A stretch of 64,000 bases of DNA from Sophora flavescens. Taxonomy: Eukaryota > Streptophyta > Magnoliopsida > Fabales > Fabaceae. A program made the translations under genes and the position numbers. Where the stretch lies: contig CM061065.1 in the NCBI GenBank assembly GCA_030762895.1, positions 68,122,200 through 68,186,199 on the forward strand, read 5' to 3'. Of the stretch, positions 45,305 to 57,895 are shown piece by piece (the stretch's first letter is position 1; every line of letters starts with the position of its first letter). The notes beneath the pieces were generated by a model that was given only the letters and a program-made list of their open reading frames with translations, searched no databases and was not told the DNA's origin.

Positions 45305-46840
45305 ATGGCATCAACAATTTCTTTACTTAATGACATTATTGCTGGAAGGACCAAATGGAAGATCAAGGTTCAGGTGATTTGTATGTGGAAACTAGTCGAT
45401 TTCAAGAATCCTTTACAAATCGGTAGTATTGAGATGGTTTTCCTTGATGAAAAAGTAAGTAATTTTTTTGTGTGCATTAATGTATAAATGTATTTAATGC
45501 ATTTGTTTCCTTTTGTCGATGAATGCCTCACTGACATGTTCTTTTCTTTTCTTTTCTTTTTTAATATGCAAGTCTAACAAGATACATGCTACAGTCAAAG
45601 GTAGAATCATACCAAAGTTTGAGTCATATATGGAAAAAGGTGCTGTCTATTTTGTTGGAAATTTTATGGTCGCTCAAAATGATTGGAAGTTCAAGACGTC
45701 AAGGCATAAGTTTAAGCTAAATTTTATTCGTAGTACCAAGTGCAAAAAAATAGTAGATGACAATACCAACTCTTCATTTCGATTTTGTGTCCTTTCCTGA
45801 AATGCTTTCTGGTACCTGCCACGACTTTTTGTTTGGTTAGTATTTGTTTACTTAGAATTTTGATGTGATTGAATGTGTTTAAAAATATTTAAAATTGCTG
45901 ATATATTGTCTTTGTTTGCCCTTAATTGTTAGATGTAATCGGACATGTTGTGGAGAAGGATGCCCTTAAGCAGATGGAGAAAAATGGAAAAAAGAATAAG
46001 CTAATAGAAATAGTACTTGAAGATTTGGAGTAAGTTATAGAATTTATAAAACGTGATACACTTATTATTTTCTATATTTTTCTGTTCTCATTATATTCTG
46101 ATTTTTATAAATGTCTAAGGTATGACTTATTATATTTTAAAAGAATCTTGGTTTTTTACATATAAGTTTTTATATGGATCAATACTAAAGATTTTTTAAA
46201 GCTTAAAAATTATATTCTTATCAATGAATATTTTTGTATATTGTCTTTTCTGAAATCATTAATATAAGATTTTAAAAACTATGGTGGTTGGTATGATATT
46301 TGTTGTCAATAAGTTAGGAAAATTTCATTTTTTATTATTTAATATAATAAAAAATAATATCTTTTCATTTTAGAATAAAAAATAAAATATGACATTGCAT
46401 TTCTTTATTTTGACGAGTGCATTATGTTCAAATGTAATTATGATAGAAACAATAAAGTTACATGTACTCTATGGGGAGAATATGCTGAGGAGATACACCT
46501 ATTTCGACAAAGAAGAGGACACTCATCCTGTTATAGTGATTCTACAAATGTGTAGAAAAAATATTTTTAATGGTACATTATCTTTTATATTTTTAATGTC
46601 TGACTACATTATGCCTGTTCTAGAACTATGATGAAGATGATGATGTTGGTACCAAGAATTCTCCCTCCCCACAAGTAGATGACAATTGCAAGGTCACATC
46701 TTATTATATAAATATAAATAAGATATATAATTGCATGTGGAAAGTATTTGATATACTGTGATATGAATTCAAAGGAGATTTTAATTGACCGCAGATTATT
46801 GAAGATTCTGTCAATAATGTCGAAACTGTTAAGAAACCAA
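45305..46840 (+). pseudogene. Helitron-type RPA70-like gene (DUF223 OB-fold), left part
   Basis: Plant Helitrons often carry a spliced RPA70-like gene beside the Rep-helicase. Exon 1 45305-45454 (MASTISLLNDIIAGRTKWKI), donor GT at 45455, acceptor AG at 45571-45572. Exon 2 starts SNKIHATVKGRIIPKF, has NWKF/KTSRHKFKLNF-type OB-fold text and, after a one-base shift near 45780, FPEMLSGTCHDFLF. A later exon (45935-46030) reads DVIGHVVEKDALKQ. 46430-46560 reads TLWGEYAEEIHLF and PVIVILQMC in two frames. Acidic exons at 46625-46690 and 46795-46840 follow. It is cut at 46840 by a copia element; the C-terminus is at 57900-58190. Confidence 0.75.
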
Positions 46841-47029
46841 TGCAACAGTAAAAGGAAGGAGAGGAGGAAGAGAGAACCAAGGAGTAGAAGAAAGGGCTGC
46901 TAGGGTTTCATTAGAATGCAATTAGTCTCTAGGTTACAATAGATAGCAAAAGGAATAAATATAAATAGGCAACAAGCAAAAGACTAAACTACCCTTAAGG
47001 CATAAATAAATAGACTATATTATCTAACA
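46841..47029 (-). repeat. 3' LTR of the copia element
   Basis: Reads TGTTAGATAATATAG...CTGTTGCA in element orientation, preceded by the polypurine tract GTTTGAGGGGGGA. At 189 bases it is short for a copia LTR. Its far end meets RPA exon text at 46840, confirming the boundary. Confidence 0.75.
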
Positions 47030-47042
47030 TCCCCCCTCAAAC

Positions 47043-48808
47043 TCATGATGCATCAACAGGAAGCATCGAGAGTTTGCTAATCAAGAAACGAAAGAGTGTA
47101 GTGGAATGCGATTTCGTGAACAAGTCAGCAATCTGCATAGAGGAAGAAACATAGGGCAAAATGATGGTTCCCTACTGAAAATGATGTCTAGTGAAATGGC
47201 AATCAATCTCAATGTGCTTGGTGCGTTCATGAAAGGCTGAGTTGCAAGTGATTTGTATAGCACTCATATTATCACAATACATAGGAGTTGGTGCAGAAGA
47301 AGAGACACCCATAGAGTCAAGTAACCAGCGCAACCAAACGATTTCTGTAGTGGTAGATGCCATGGCATGATACTCAGCTTCGGTAGAAGATCGAGAAACA
47401 ACTGCTTGCTTCTTACTCCTCCAAGAAATAAGAGTATCTCCTAGAAAAATGCAAAACCCCGTGGTAGATTTACGGTCAGTGGAATCACCACCCCAATTAG
47501 CATATGAGTAGGCACGCAACTCCAACGAAGAAGATGAGGGAAATAGAAGGCTCTGAAACTGAGTGCCCCGAAGATAACGAAGAATGCAAAGAAAAATTGC
47601 CCAATGAACTGTAGTAGGAGAGGAAACAAACTGACTAACAACATGCACTGCAAAAGCAATATCAGGTCTAGTAATGGTAAGATACACCAAGCTGCCAAAA
47701 AGGGTACGATACAAAGTAGGGTCTGACAAAAGGACACCATCAGATGAGCAATATTGAGCATTAAGCTCAAGAGGTGTGTCTGTTGTTCGAGTATCAGAGA
47801 GACGGGCTTGTGCAAGAATGTTGCCAATATACTTAGATTGAGAAAGAAGGTAGCCTCGAGGAGAGTAGGCAACCTCAATCCCCAAAAAGTAACAAAGAAT
47901 GCCTAAGTCTTTCATCTCAAACTGTTTGGCTAATTGTAGTTTCAAATCGACGATCCCATCAACATCATCCCCAGTAATAATCATGTCATCAACATATAAA
48001 GAGAGCAAGATACGACCATGATGAGTGCACCTGATAAATAAGGCAGAATCATGCGGGCTTGAGTGGAAACCAAGGGATTCAATCACAATGGAGAACTTCT
48101 CAAACCAAGCACGAGGAGCTTGTTTAAGCCTATAGAGAGCCTTCTTCAATTTACAAACTTCACCTGGATTATGAGAAACACATGGAGGAGGAACCATATA
48201 AACCTCTTCTTGAAGATCACCATTCAAGAAGACATTTTTAACATCCATTTGTGAAATATGCCACTGACGGATAGATGCAACTGCAATAAGAGTACGAATA
48301 GTGGTCATTTTGGCAACAGGAGCAAAAGTTTCTTCATAATCTATACCATATGCTGAGAAAACCCTTTTGCAACTAAACGAGCTTTGTATCTTTCAACAGA
48401 CCCATCAGACTTGGTTTTGATCTTATAAACCCAACTAGAACCAATTGTAGTTTTTCCTGGTGGAAGAGAGACAAGGTCCCAAGTATCTATCTTGTGCAAA
48501 GCAGAAAGTTCCTCTGCCATAGCCTGCTGCCAAGAGGGATCAAGAACTGTCTCTTTATAAGAAGATGGCTCAGACAAACTATGAATGGAGGTTAAAAAGG
48601 CAGCAAAGGAATTGGAATAGACAGAATAAACAAAATCAGGTAATTTAGTGGACTTACGATCACGATGAGGATAACGAGGAGGAGGAGGATCCACGATTAC
48701 AGGAGCTTCTTGGGGAGGCGTGGGGACAGAGGAGGCTTCTGGATCATCAGAACTGCTAGTGTCAACCCTACAAAGCTCAACATCAAAGTTATTTTGACTA
48801 TGAGTAAC
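47043..48808 (-). pseudogene. Copia reverse transcriptase-RNase H, frameshifted
   Basis: 48694-48341 holds the RT start (WQQAMAEELSALHKIDTWDLV, YKARLVAKGFSQ), then one base is missing at about 48350-48358. 48308-47172 holds the core: MDVKNVFLNGDLQEEVYM, LKQAPRAWFEKF, YVDDMIITGDD (catalytic Asp pair), RPDIAFAV. RNase H follows with RKSTTGFCIFLGDTLISW and SSTEAEYHAMA; the usual DADW motif reads YANW. A TAG at 47172-47174 interrupts it before ADLFTK, and the frame ends at 47043. Confidence 0.88.
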
Positions 48809-50206
48809 TGATAAGCCTCTGGCTTATCTAGTTTTATGACTAGATGAACTAGGGTTTATGTGCCAATTTATTCGAGTGCAATCTCGTTTTCGCCCAAATT
48901 TGCCTTGTTTTGTTCCTAAGTTGGACTTTGACTCGTTTTGCGTCTTTTGTGTAGTTTTTAGGTTATTTTGAATAGAATTACGCTTGTGGTTGCTTCTGTT
49001 GTCTCAGGTCAATAAGTGAAGCTCTGAGAATTAAGGAAAGTCAAGAAATAGTGGAGATTGCCATTCTGGAGATTCTCACCCCGCGAACAGGATTCTCGCC
49101 TCGCGAATAATGAAGACTTGGAAGTCAGAGACCATCACGGCCTAGCCGTGATGTGTATCACGGCCGTGATCAAAAACCCACACAAGTCAGAGACCATCAC
49201 GGCTTAGCCGTGATTCACATCACGGGCCGTGACAAGAAGGCTCGCGTCGCGAGACATCTTTCGCGTCGCGAGGGTTTGAATCCCACAGAAGCGCCAGAAA
49301 CAGAAGCCGTCACGACCTGGCCGTGATGGCCATCACGGCCGTGACGCGTGGCCTCCTTATAAATAGAGCAGATCAGAACAGAAAAGGAGGACCTTTTGCA
49401 TCAGAATTTTCAGAGATCTTTTGTAATCCTTATTCTGGGGCTGCGTATCCCTCTTCTATTTTCTATTTCTTAGGTTTAGGATGATTTCCGATTGTACGTG
49501 CGTTGTTGTTACGGACATGAGGAGCTAATCCCCTTGTCTAAGGGATCGATGAAGCCACCCATGGCGGCATAGTGCTCATGTGATTGTATATCTCCTTCTC
49601 CTTTAATTCAATTATTGTTTTCCAATTCTGCTTTCATTGTGTTGATCATATGTTTTGCGTGATTCACTAGTTAAACGTGTTTGAGGCCGAGAGGCGATTC
49701 GCGTTTTAGAACTTGAATTGGGAACATCGATCGAGTGTTGCACTAGAGTGAATAGGAGATCGATGCAACTCTTAGGGAACAAGAATTAATAGAATTCGAG
49801 ATTAGGGTTAAGAGACCTAGTAAGTAATTAACTCAAATCATCGAATATGTCCTATTGAGCATGACAGTGGATATAGGAGAATTTAGGGGTCCCGTTGACA
49901 TTAAAATTGAACCTAGGGAGGAGATCAATATCACTTGGGTACTTTGCATGATTGGGTAGGTGGATTCGAAACCTTAGATGCTTTTAATTCCAAATTTCAT
50001 CACCATATCCTTAATTGATTCGATTTGTTAATTTGAATTGTGATCCTAGTTTCTCTCCAACCACTTTCTCTATTTAACCAACTTATCGGATTTCTCGCGA
50101 AATTAGTCGAATTGGTAGCCCAATCCCTGAGTTTGACCTCGGTAATTACTTACCGTGTTTATTTTATTACTTGCGACGACCCGGTACACTTGCCGGCGTC
50201 ACAACA
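48809..50206 (+). repeat. 5' LTR of Athila-type element 3
   Basis: 1398 bases. Palindrome array at 49128-49357 with two CATCACGGC...GCCGTGAT units and a final CGTCACGACC unit; TATAAATA at 49358-49365. Confidence 0.93.
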
Positions 50207-50212
50207 AGTTTT

Positions 50213-50230
50213 TGGCGCCGTTGCCGGGGA
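50213..50230 (+). other. Primer binding site of element 3
   Basis: TGGCGCCGTTGCCGGGGA, six bases after the 5' LTR, tRNA-Asp type as in Athila. Confidence 0.85.
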
Positions 50231-50367
50231 TTGGCACGACCAATTTTCCTAATTTTTAGGAAATTCGGCTGTTGGGTTAAGCTGACTTTTAGTTTTATTT
50301 TCTTTTATTTAATTGCTATTATTTTTCTCTGCTTCTTTGATTCCACTTGGTCTTTGCCTGTTTTTGT

Positions 50368-53192
50368 ATGCGAGGTACCCTTCTACAAGAGGACTTGCTA
50401 TTTGATTCCGAGATCACCAGGACCGAGCGGCAATTAAGGAAAGAAGCCAGGGAACGGAAAAGAATTGAAGGAATTAAAATAGAGGGCATGGCTGAAGAAA
50501 ATCCTCCTCCTCCTCCTCCTCGTTACAAGCCTCTCTTCGAGTACGATCTACCCAGCTTGGGTGATTGTGACTCTTCTATTGTGAGGGGCAACCTGAACAC
50601 AGACTCCTTCAGAGTTGAAGCATGTGTCACATTCCAGATCCGGGAGAATCAGTTTGATGGGAGTGGCAAACAGGACCCGCATAGACACATCACTCGCTTC
50701 CTTGAAGCTTGTGACTTGCAGAAGACAAGAGGAGTCTCACAAGACGAGTTTCGCTTGCGGCTTTTCCCTCTCTCTCTTAGGGATGTCGCTCGCGATTGGG
50801 TTGACAGCTTGGATAGGAACAGCATTAGAACTTGGGAGCAAATGGCACAAAAGTTCCTAACCAAATATTTCCCTCCTCAGAAGGTGGCACAAGCAAGAAT
50901 AGCAGTCACATCATTCAGGCAGACGGAGGATGAAACTTACAATGAAGCGTGGGAGAGGTACAATGGTTTATTGAGAAGATGTCCCTCTGCGTTCTTTGAC
51001 CCGGTTTCCAAAGTACAACACTTCTTTAATGGGTTGAGGGGACGCTATCAGATGAACTGTGATGCCGCAGCTGGCGGCTCTTTTTCCTACTTATCAGCTG
51101 AGGATGGATGGACATTGTTAGAGAAGATGTCATATAATGATTACAACCGTGGTAGGGAGACCTCAAGTGGAATCAGTTCTGGGACAATGGAAGCCATTTT
51201 AGAGCAAAACAGACTTTTGAAGATGCAGAATGAGGCTTTGTCCGGGAACAAGAGGGTTAATGCGATACACGAGGGAATGCCTCCCGGGTTGTGCAAATTG
51301 TAATGGAGATCATGACACTCAGATTTGCCCGCTAAATTTCCCTCGGGAACATGTGGACTCTTGCCACAACTTTTATGACATCGTGCCCCGAATAACTATC
51401 GGAGGAACAGAGACAAAATGACTACAATCAGAATCAGAATAGGGGGTACATGAGGAGAGATTATCCGGGTTTCGCTTGGAGTAATGCTAATGGTGGTCTA
51501 GCCGGTCAACAACCTCCTCAGCAGAATTGGCAACAACCTCAGCAGGGTATAAGGCCGAACATTGGAATTCAGCAGTGCAATACCCAGCAGGCTCTTCCAG
51601 GGCCTAATCAGTTGCAAATAATGGATGGTGGAAGACAACCGTGGGAGCTGGCTTTTGAGAAGTTGTCAACCTTTACAAGCACATCTTTTGAGAAGGTGAA
51701 CACTGCCATTGACAAGTTGGCGACTCATACAGGATCGGCAATTCAGAATCTGGAGACACAAATAGCGCTGCTCGCGAAGCAACTTAATGAGCGTCTTCCA
51801 GGCACTCTCCCAGGTAATACCGAGAACAACCCCAAGGGACAATGCAATGTCATATCTACTAGAAGCGGAAGGGTGTTGGAACCTAACAGGGGTACAACTA
51901 GTTCTCAGGATGACAAGGCCCCGGAACAACCACACATTGAGGAAGAGCAACCTGAAAAAGAAAAGTTGGCAAGCGACAAGGCACCGGAGCAAGGGGGAAG
52001 GCTGAAGCTTGTAGATGAAGAGTTCCGAAAGAAGAAATGGGTTGAACCCCAAGACCTCCCTCCTTACATGAAGGTACCGTATCCTGAACGATTGAAGCAG
52101 CCTCAACAGGATAAGCAGTTCAACAGATTCCTTGATGTCTTCCGCAAACTCCAAATTAACATTCCATTTGCGGAAGCCTTAGAACAAATGCCATCATATG
52201 CTCGGTTTATGAAGGAACTTCTCACTAAGAAGCGGAGGATTGTGGATGATGAAACGGTTGCTTTGACCGAGGAGTGTAGTGCCATTCTTCAACGGAAACT
52301 GCCTCCGAAGTTGAAGGATCCCGGTTCCTTCTCGATACCATGCACCATTGGGGGAATGACCTTCGAAAAGGCATTATGTGATCTAGGGGCAAGCATCAAC
52401 TTGATGCCCCTCTCGATGATGAAGAGGCTAGGGATCAAAGAAGTAAAGGATACGCGAATGTCACTCCAACTGGCCGATCGTTCTATCAAATATCCCTATG
52501 GAGTAGTCGAAGACTTGCTCGTGAAAGTTGACAAGTTCATATTCCCAGTGGACTTTGTGGTGCTCGATATGGATGAAGACGCTGAGATCCCTCTCATATT
52601 GGGTAGGCCCTTCTTGTCATCCGGGGGTGACTTGATAGATATGCTGCTATGGAAACTCACTTTAAGGGTGCATGATGTTGAGGTGGTCTTCAAGGTCTTT
52701 GAAGCGATTAAGCACCGGAAGAGAAGTCACCGTGTGTATCGAGTGGATGTGGTGGACCCAACTGAAAAGGTAAAGGCAACTCGAGAAGACCATGATCCTT
52801 CACTTGCAACAGTATCGGTAGAATCTCATGAGGAAGACAGTGAGGAAAAAGGCCCTTCGGGGGATGAAATCTACCTTGAGTGGCTACGAGAAATGGAACC
52901 CATACCGAGTCTCCCAAGGGAAGAATGTGCAAGGAAAGAACTCAGCAGCAAAGGAATGAAAAAGAACAGTAAGGCACCAAGGGTGAAAGGTGGCACAACC
53001 GTGGTGGTCAATGCAATCAATGAGTTGATCCCAAAAAAGACCATCACGGGGTGGAAAGTTCGTGCTGATTATAGAAGGATCCTGAACTTAAATGAGCTGT
53101 CCAGGAACCGCATGCGAGTATATAAAAGGGCACAAACCTACAAAGAACGGGCCAAGGAATGGCATGGCAAGCAGGATCTTCCTCCGGATTAA
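50368..53192 (+). pseudogene. gag-protease of Athila-type element 3, nearly intact
   Basis: Start at 50368 (MRGTLLQEDLLFDSEIT), not the in-frame Met at 50347, because all three elements share MRG. About 935 residues: basic N-terminus, Pro run (~residue 50), Gag domain ~100-290 (LRLFPLSLRDVARDWV, LTKYFPPQ, EAWERYNGLLRRCP, CDAAAGGSF), knuckle CX2CX3HX4C, linker with VNTAIDKLATHTGSAIQNLE, conserved YMKVPYP, and protease ALCDLGASINLMP with IPLILGRPFL. Lesions are few: an extra base at about 51290 just before the knuckle (first ORF ends 51303) and a second break between 51303 and 51450. 51450-53192 is one open ORF. It ends PPD-stop, like element 1. Confidence 0.87.
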
Positions 53193-54662
53193 CCCTTAGG
53201 GGCGACTTGAGTCAGGCTCGGGACGTTAAACAAGCGCTTCTTGGGAGGCAACCCAAGCTAGGTATCCCTCTCTTTTCCTAACTTCTGTTTTATTTTGTTT
53301 GTGTTCTGTTTTTGTTTGTCACTCTTGAATAATTTGAGAAGATCAAGAGTTTTTTGTATGGAATGTCGTGTCGGCAAGCTTGTTGGGTTTTAATTAGATT
53401 GAGCGTAGATTGATTGCATGAATTATTTGACCATTGATGATTTCCCCTAAGTTCTGAAATTAGAAAATTTTATCCCCACTTAAAAATTGAAAAAACTGAA
53501 CTTTGAGAATTTTGTTGTGATTACTTGATTTGTGATAAGTTTGGGGTGAGGGGGTACACACATTAGGAATTGTATCTCGGTCAAGCAGTTTGCAAATGTC
53601 CAGGTGAGGATTAGAGCCTCCAACTCTGTTTTTGATTGTGTGAATCACTATTAAGTTGCACTTTCCCGAATTTGTTTGAATCTCTTCATGGTTTGCATGT
53701 TTATATGTTGCATCAAATGATTTAGGCAATTTTCTTTGAATTAACTACTTGGCCATAAATTGAACCAACCTTGATGAATGATCCCTAGTTAGCCACATTG
53801 AGCCTTGAAGCCTATTGTTCTTGATAACCTTACATTACAAGCCATTAACTCAGAAAAACCATGATTTTCCCCTATCCTAGGATTTAGGAGAGTATGGAAT
53901 TTTAGCTTTGTGAGTGTTGTTGTGGAACTAAGTTTGGGGTGGCTACAAGTTCATGAATAATAGTTGAGAAAAAGAAAAATGGAAGTAAGGGCCGAAGGCT
54001 TGAGAAAAGAAAAAAAAAATGGTGATGAAAAGCATTGAATATGTGCCAAAAAGGGCAAAGAAAAGTAAATATAAAAAGGAAGAGGTGTGTAGCCACCAAA
54101 TGCAAGGAAGAGAATAATATGAGAGTGAATTCAATTGTTGTGATATTAGTTTCATGCTCTCATTGATCCTAGGGACTTAGCCTCTATCCTTTGAATATCT
54201 TACCTTGAGCCAGGCCTCATTACAACCTTTAAAAGACCTTCTGATGTTGCATGCATGTTTTCGTGGGAACTACTTTTGAGATGAAAATCAAATTCATGGG
54301 AAGTGCTCTTGATAAGTGAAATTGAGTGAAAAAGTTGAAAGCCTTGACGAATTGAGCGAATGAGTGAAATTTTACATACCCTTGTGAGGAAGGCAATTGT
54401 TTGAAATAGGTGATCTTCCTTTGTGTGTATCTTTGAGCCTCAACTTAGAGTAATGATGGCATGAATGATAAATTCTCAACTATTTAAAGTAGATGAATGT
54501 GGGGACTACATTAATGTAGGGGGGAGATCATTGAAGAAAAACTGTTTTGATTGCATGAAATTTGTGCGAAATCGATTGATTCCTTTAGGCTTGCCAAGTC
54601 TTGAGTCGTTTTTGAGTTTTAAGCTTGCTTGGGGACAAGCAAGGTTTAAGTTTGGGGTATTT
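53193..54662 (+). other. Non-coding 3' internal region of element 3 with conserved hairpin block
   Basis: The hairpin block 53222-53258 begins 30 bases after the stop. AAGTTTGGGG occurs at 53537-53546, 53930-53939 and 54648-54657 (the last is the polypurine tract). Purine-rich stretch ~53960-54075. The region aligns with 16701-18175 of element 1. No RT-like text in any frame. Confidence 0.75.
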
Positions 54663-56099
54663 TGATAAGCCTCTGGCTTATCTAGTTTTATGACTAGATG
54701 AACTAGGGTTTATGTGCCAATTTATTCGAGTTCAATCTCGTTTTCGCCCAAATTTGCCTTGTTTTGTTCCTAAGTTGGACTTTGACTCGTTTTGCGTCTT
54801 TTGTGTAGTTTTTAGGTTATTTTGAATAGAATTACGCTTGTGGTTGCTTCTGTTGTCTCAGGTCAATAAGTGAAGCTCTGAGAATTAAGGAAAGTCAAGA
54901 AATAGTGGAGATTGCCATTCTGGAGATTCTCGCCCCGCGAACAGGATTCTCGCCTCGCGAATAATGAAGACTTGGAAGTCAGAGACCATCACGGCCTAGC
55001 CGTGATGTGTATCACGGCCGTGATCAAAAACCCACACAAGTCAGAGACCATCACGACCTAGCCGTGATGTGTATCACGGCCGTGATCAAAAACCCACACA
55101 AGTCAGAGACCATCACGGCTTAGCCGTGATTCACATCACGGGCCGTGACAAGAAGGCTCGCGTCGCGAGACATCTTTCGCGTCGCGAGGGTTTGAATCCC
55201 ACAGAAGCGCCAGAAACAGAAGCCGTCACGGCCGTGACGCGTGGCCTCCTTATAAATAGAGCAGATCAGAACAGAAAATGAGGACCTTTTGCATCAGAAT
55301 TTTCAGAGATCTTTTGTAATCCTTATTCTGGGGCTGCGTATCCCTCTTCTCTTTTCTATTTCTTAGGTTTAGGATGATTTCCGATTGTACGTGCGTTGTT
55401 GTTACGGACATGAGGAGCTAATCCCCTTGTCTAAGGGATCGATGAAGCCACCCATGGCGGCATAGTGCTCATGTGATTGTATATCTCCTTCTCCTTTAAT
55501 TCAATTATTGTTTTCCAATTCTGCTTTCATTGTGTTGATCATATGTTTTGCGTGATTCACTAGTTAAACGTGTTTGAGGCCGAGAGGCGATTCGCGTTTT
55601 AGAACTTGAATTGGGAACATCGATCGAGTGTTGCACTAGAGTGAATAGGAGATCGATGCAACTCTTAGGGAACAAGAATTAATAGAATTCGAGATTAGGG
55701 TTAAGAGACCTAGTAAGTAATTAACTCAAATCATTGAATATGTCCTATTGAGCACGACAGTGGATATAGGAGAATTTAGGGGTCCCGTTGACATTAAAAT
55801 TGAACCTAGGGAGGAGATCAATATCACTTGGGTACTTTGCATGATTGGGTAGGTGGATTCGAAACCTTAGATGCTTTTAATTCCAGATTTCATCACCATA
55901 TCCTTAATTGATTCGATTTGTTAATTTGAATTGTGATCCTAGTTTCTCTCCAACCACTTTCTCTACTTAACCAACTTATCGGATTTCTCGTGAAATTAGT
56001 CGAATTGGTAGCCCAATCCCTGAGTTCGACCTCGGTAATTACTTACCGTGTTTATTTTATTACTTGCGACGACCCGGTACACTTGCCGGCGTCACAACA
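54663..56099 (+). repeat. 3' LTR of Athila-type element 3
   Basis: 1437 bases. Compared with 48809-50206 it has one extra ~59-base palindrome unit (three against two, at ~54983-55140) and a shorter last palindrome (CCGTCACGGCCGTGACG at ~55222). TATAAATA at 55251-55258. Outside the array only scattered single-base differences. Confidence 0.93.
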
Positions 56100-56104
56100 G
56101 TAAC

Positions 56105-57895
56105 TAGAGGGTGTGTTGTGTCAGAATCTGTGGAAAACGGGTCAATAAGGGTGAGTTCAGTTTTGGTAAGACCATGCGGACTAGAAGAAACAGAATAAAA
56201 AGGAATATGTTCAAGAAACACAACATGACGTGAGACATACAACTTTTTATTTGCCGGATCATAACAATGATAACCTTTCTGACCATCACCATAACCAAGA
56301 AAAACACAAATAGCTGAACGAGAAGACAACTTAATACGTTCTACATGCGGACGAAGCACAAAACAAGTACAACCAAACAGTCTCAAGGTAGAATAATTAA
56401 GGGCAAAACCATATAATTTTTCAAAGGGAGACAAACCTGAAGTGACAGAAGATGGGATCCGGTTAATGACATAGACTGCAGTGAGGACAGCTTCCCCCCA
56501 AAACTCACTTGGGACAGAGGCAAATAAAAGAAGAGAACGAGCAGTTTCAACAATGTGACGGTGTTTTCTTTCAGCTACTCCATTTTGTTTAGGAGTATCA
56601 GTACAAGAAGTTTGGTGATAAGTCTCACCAGAGGCAAGTAATTCAGAAAATTTGTTGGAAGTATATTCATCACCTAGATCACATCTAAAACATTTGATAA
56701 CAGTATTATGTTGAGTTTTAACCAAAGCATGAAACATGTGATAAATGCTTAAAAAGTCAGAACGATGTTTCATAAGATAAACCCAACAATAACGAGTGCA
56801 ATCATCAATGAAAGATACATCATATCTAGAACCACCTTTAGTAACAGTCGGGGATGATCCCCATACATCAGAATGAATCAAGTCAAAAGGTGCAACCGAA
56901 ATTGAAACACTTTTAAAAAAGAGCAAAGCAGAAAACTTAGCAAGTTTGCAACCACAACAATCAGAAGTATCATTAGTTTGCAACTTTCCTAAAGCTCCTG
57001 TAGAAGCCAAGTATTTCAAACGGGAAGAAGAAACATGACCAAGACGAGAATGCCATAAATAAAAGCTAGAAGAAGAGGAAGTCAAACGAAAGGACAACAA
57101 GTCAACACTAGCAACTGCAACATCTGGAAACCTTAGTTCATCCAAAACATAAAGTCCCCCCTGTCTACGGCATGTCCCAATCGGCCTCTGGGATTGCAGA
57201 TCCTGCACATAACAAGAGGTGGAAGAAAATAAAACTGAGTAACCAGAATTACATAACTGACTAACAGAAATAAGACCGGCACGTAATTTAGGAATGTAAT
57301 AAACATCTGGAATGGACAAATGAGATGTGGAAACAGACCCAGTGCCTGCTACTGGCAGAGGGGTGCCATCAGCAGTTATGATTGGTACAGAAGAAACAGA
57401 ATATAAGGACACAAAGGAGTTTAAATCAGATGACATATGATGACATGCTCCAGAGTCAAGGATCCATAAGGATGGGGATATACCTGAGGAGCTAGAGGAG
57501 GACAAACCTATATTGGATTGGGCAGACATAGCAGACATGGCAGATGATTGTGTGGCAAGAAACCTCTGGAATTGCTCAGCAAGATCAGCTACTGAAGGAC
57601 TAGAAAGAGATGTGCTCTCATCAGATGGAGGAATAACTGTATTAGTATTAGGTGTTGGAGGCCTGAAGTGCTTGAAGTTGCACTGGTTGAACTGACTTGG
57701 AGGTCTCCATTGAGAGGACTGCTGTGTTTGTTGCGGTTTATTCAACAGTTTTGGACATTAAGCTTTCCAATGACCCTTATTCTTGCAGAAGCTACATTCA
57801 TCATAACCAACCTTTCCATAAGATTTACCTTTATTAGAAGCAACAACAAAAACAGATAAATTGGGATTGGGGAGGACATGATTTTGAGGTAAGTA
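56105..57895 (-). pseudogene. Copia gag knuckle, protease and integrase
   Basis: Upstream (57860-57750) a CX2CX4HX4C knuckle CSFCKNKGHWKA is followed by a stop in place of a codon. 57745-56105 is open: protease WILDSGACHHM, GAG-pre-integrase LWHSRLGHVSSSRLKYL with CCGCKLAK, and the integrase core LIHSDVWG, FRCDLGDEYTS and PKQNGVAERKHRH (DDE, with Asp-Leu-Gly at the second site where DNGxEF is usual), then FEKLYG, LRLFGCTCFV and VFLGYGDGQKGY. The N-terminal Gag is missing. It is cut by element 3 at 56104 and resumes at 48808. Confidence 0.87.

Larger units (their letters stand above)
48809..56099 (+). mobile_element. Athila-type LTR element 3, gag-protease only
   Basis: Exact ends TGATAAGCC...CACAACA with the 5-bp duplication GTAAC at 48804-48808 and 56100-56104. 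Same subfamily as element 1 (LTR, PBS, gag-protease and non-coding region alignable throughout). LTRs 48809-50206 and 54663-56099. It is inserted in the copia element between integrase and RT. Gene content stops at protease, and the coding part is the best kept of the three copies. Confidence 0.94.
46841..57895 (-). mobile_element. Ty1/copia element, minus strand, 5' end missing, split by Athila element 3
   Basis: In element orientation: gag zinc knuckle, protease, integrase (57895-56105), then Athila-type element 3, then RT-RNase H (48808-47043), polypurine tract and a 189-base 3' LTR (46841-47029). No 5' LTR or N-terminal Gag was found; the right edge (~57895) is set where RPA intron sequence with a GTAAGT donor resumes. 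Order protease-integrase-RT is diagnostic of copia. The copy is dead (frameshift in RT, stop in the knuckle). Confidence 0.85.

Noticed and set aside
47441..47878. 145-codon minus-strand ORF rich in Leu/Phe
   Set aside because: It is an off-frame reading of the copia RT, whose real frame (47172-48308) has all RT motifs.
51666..52154. 162-codon minus-strand ORF
   Set aside because: Lies opposite the well-supported gag-protease of Athila element 3 and is Leu/Ser-rich without a motif.
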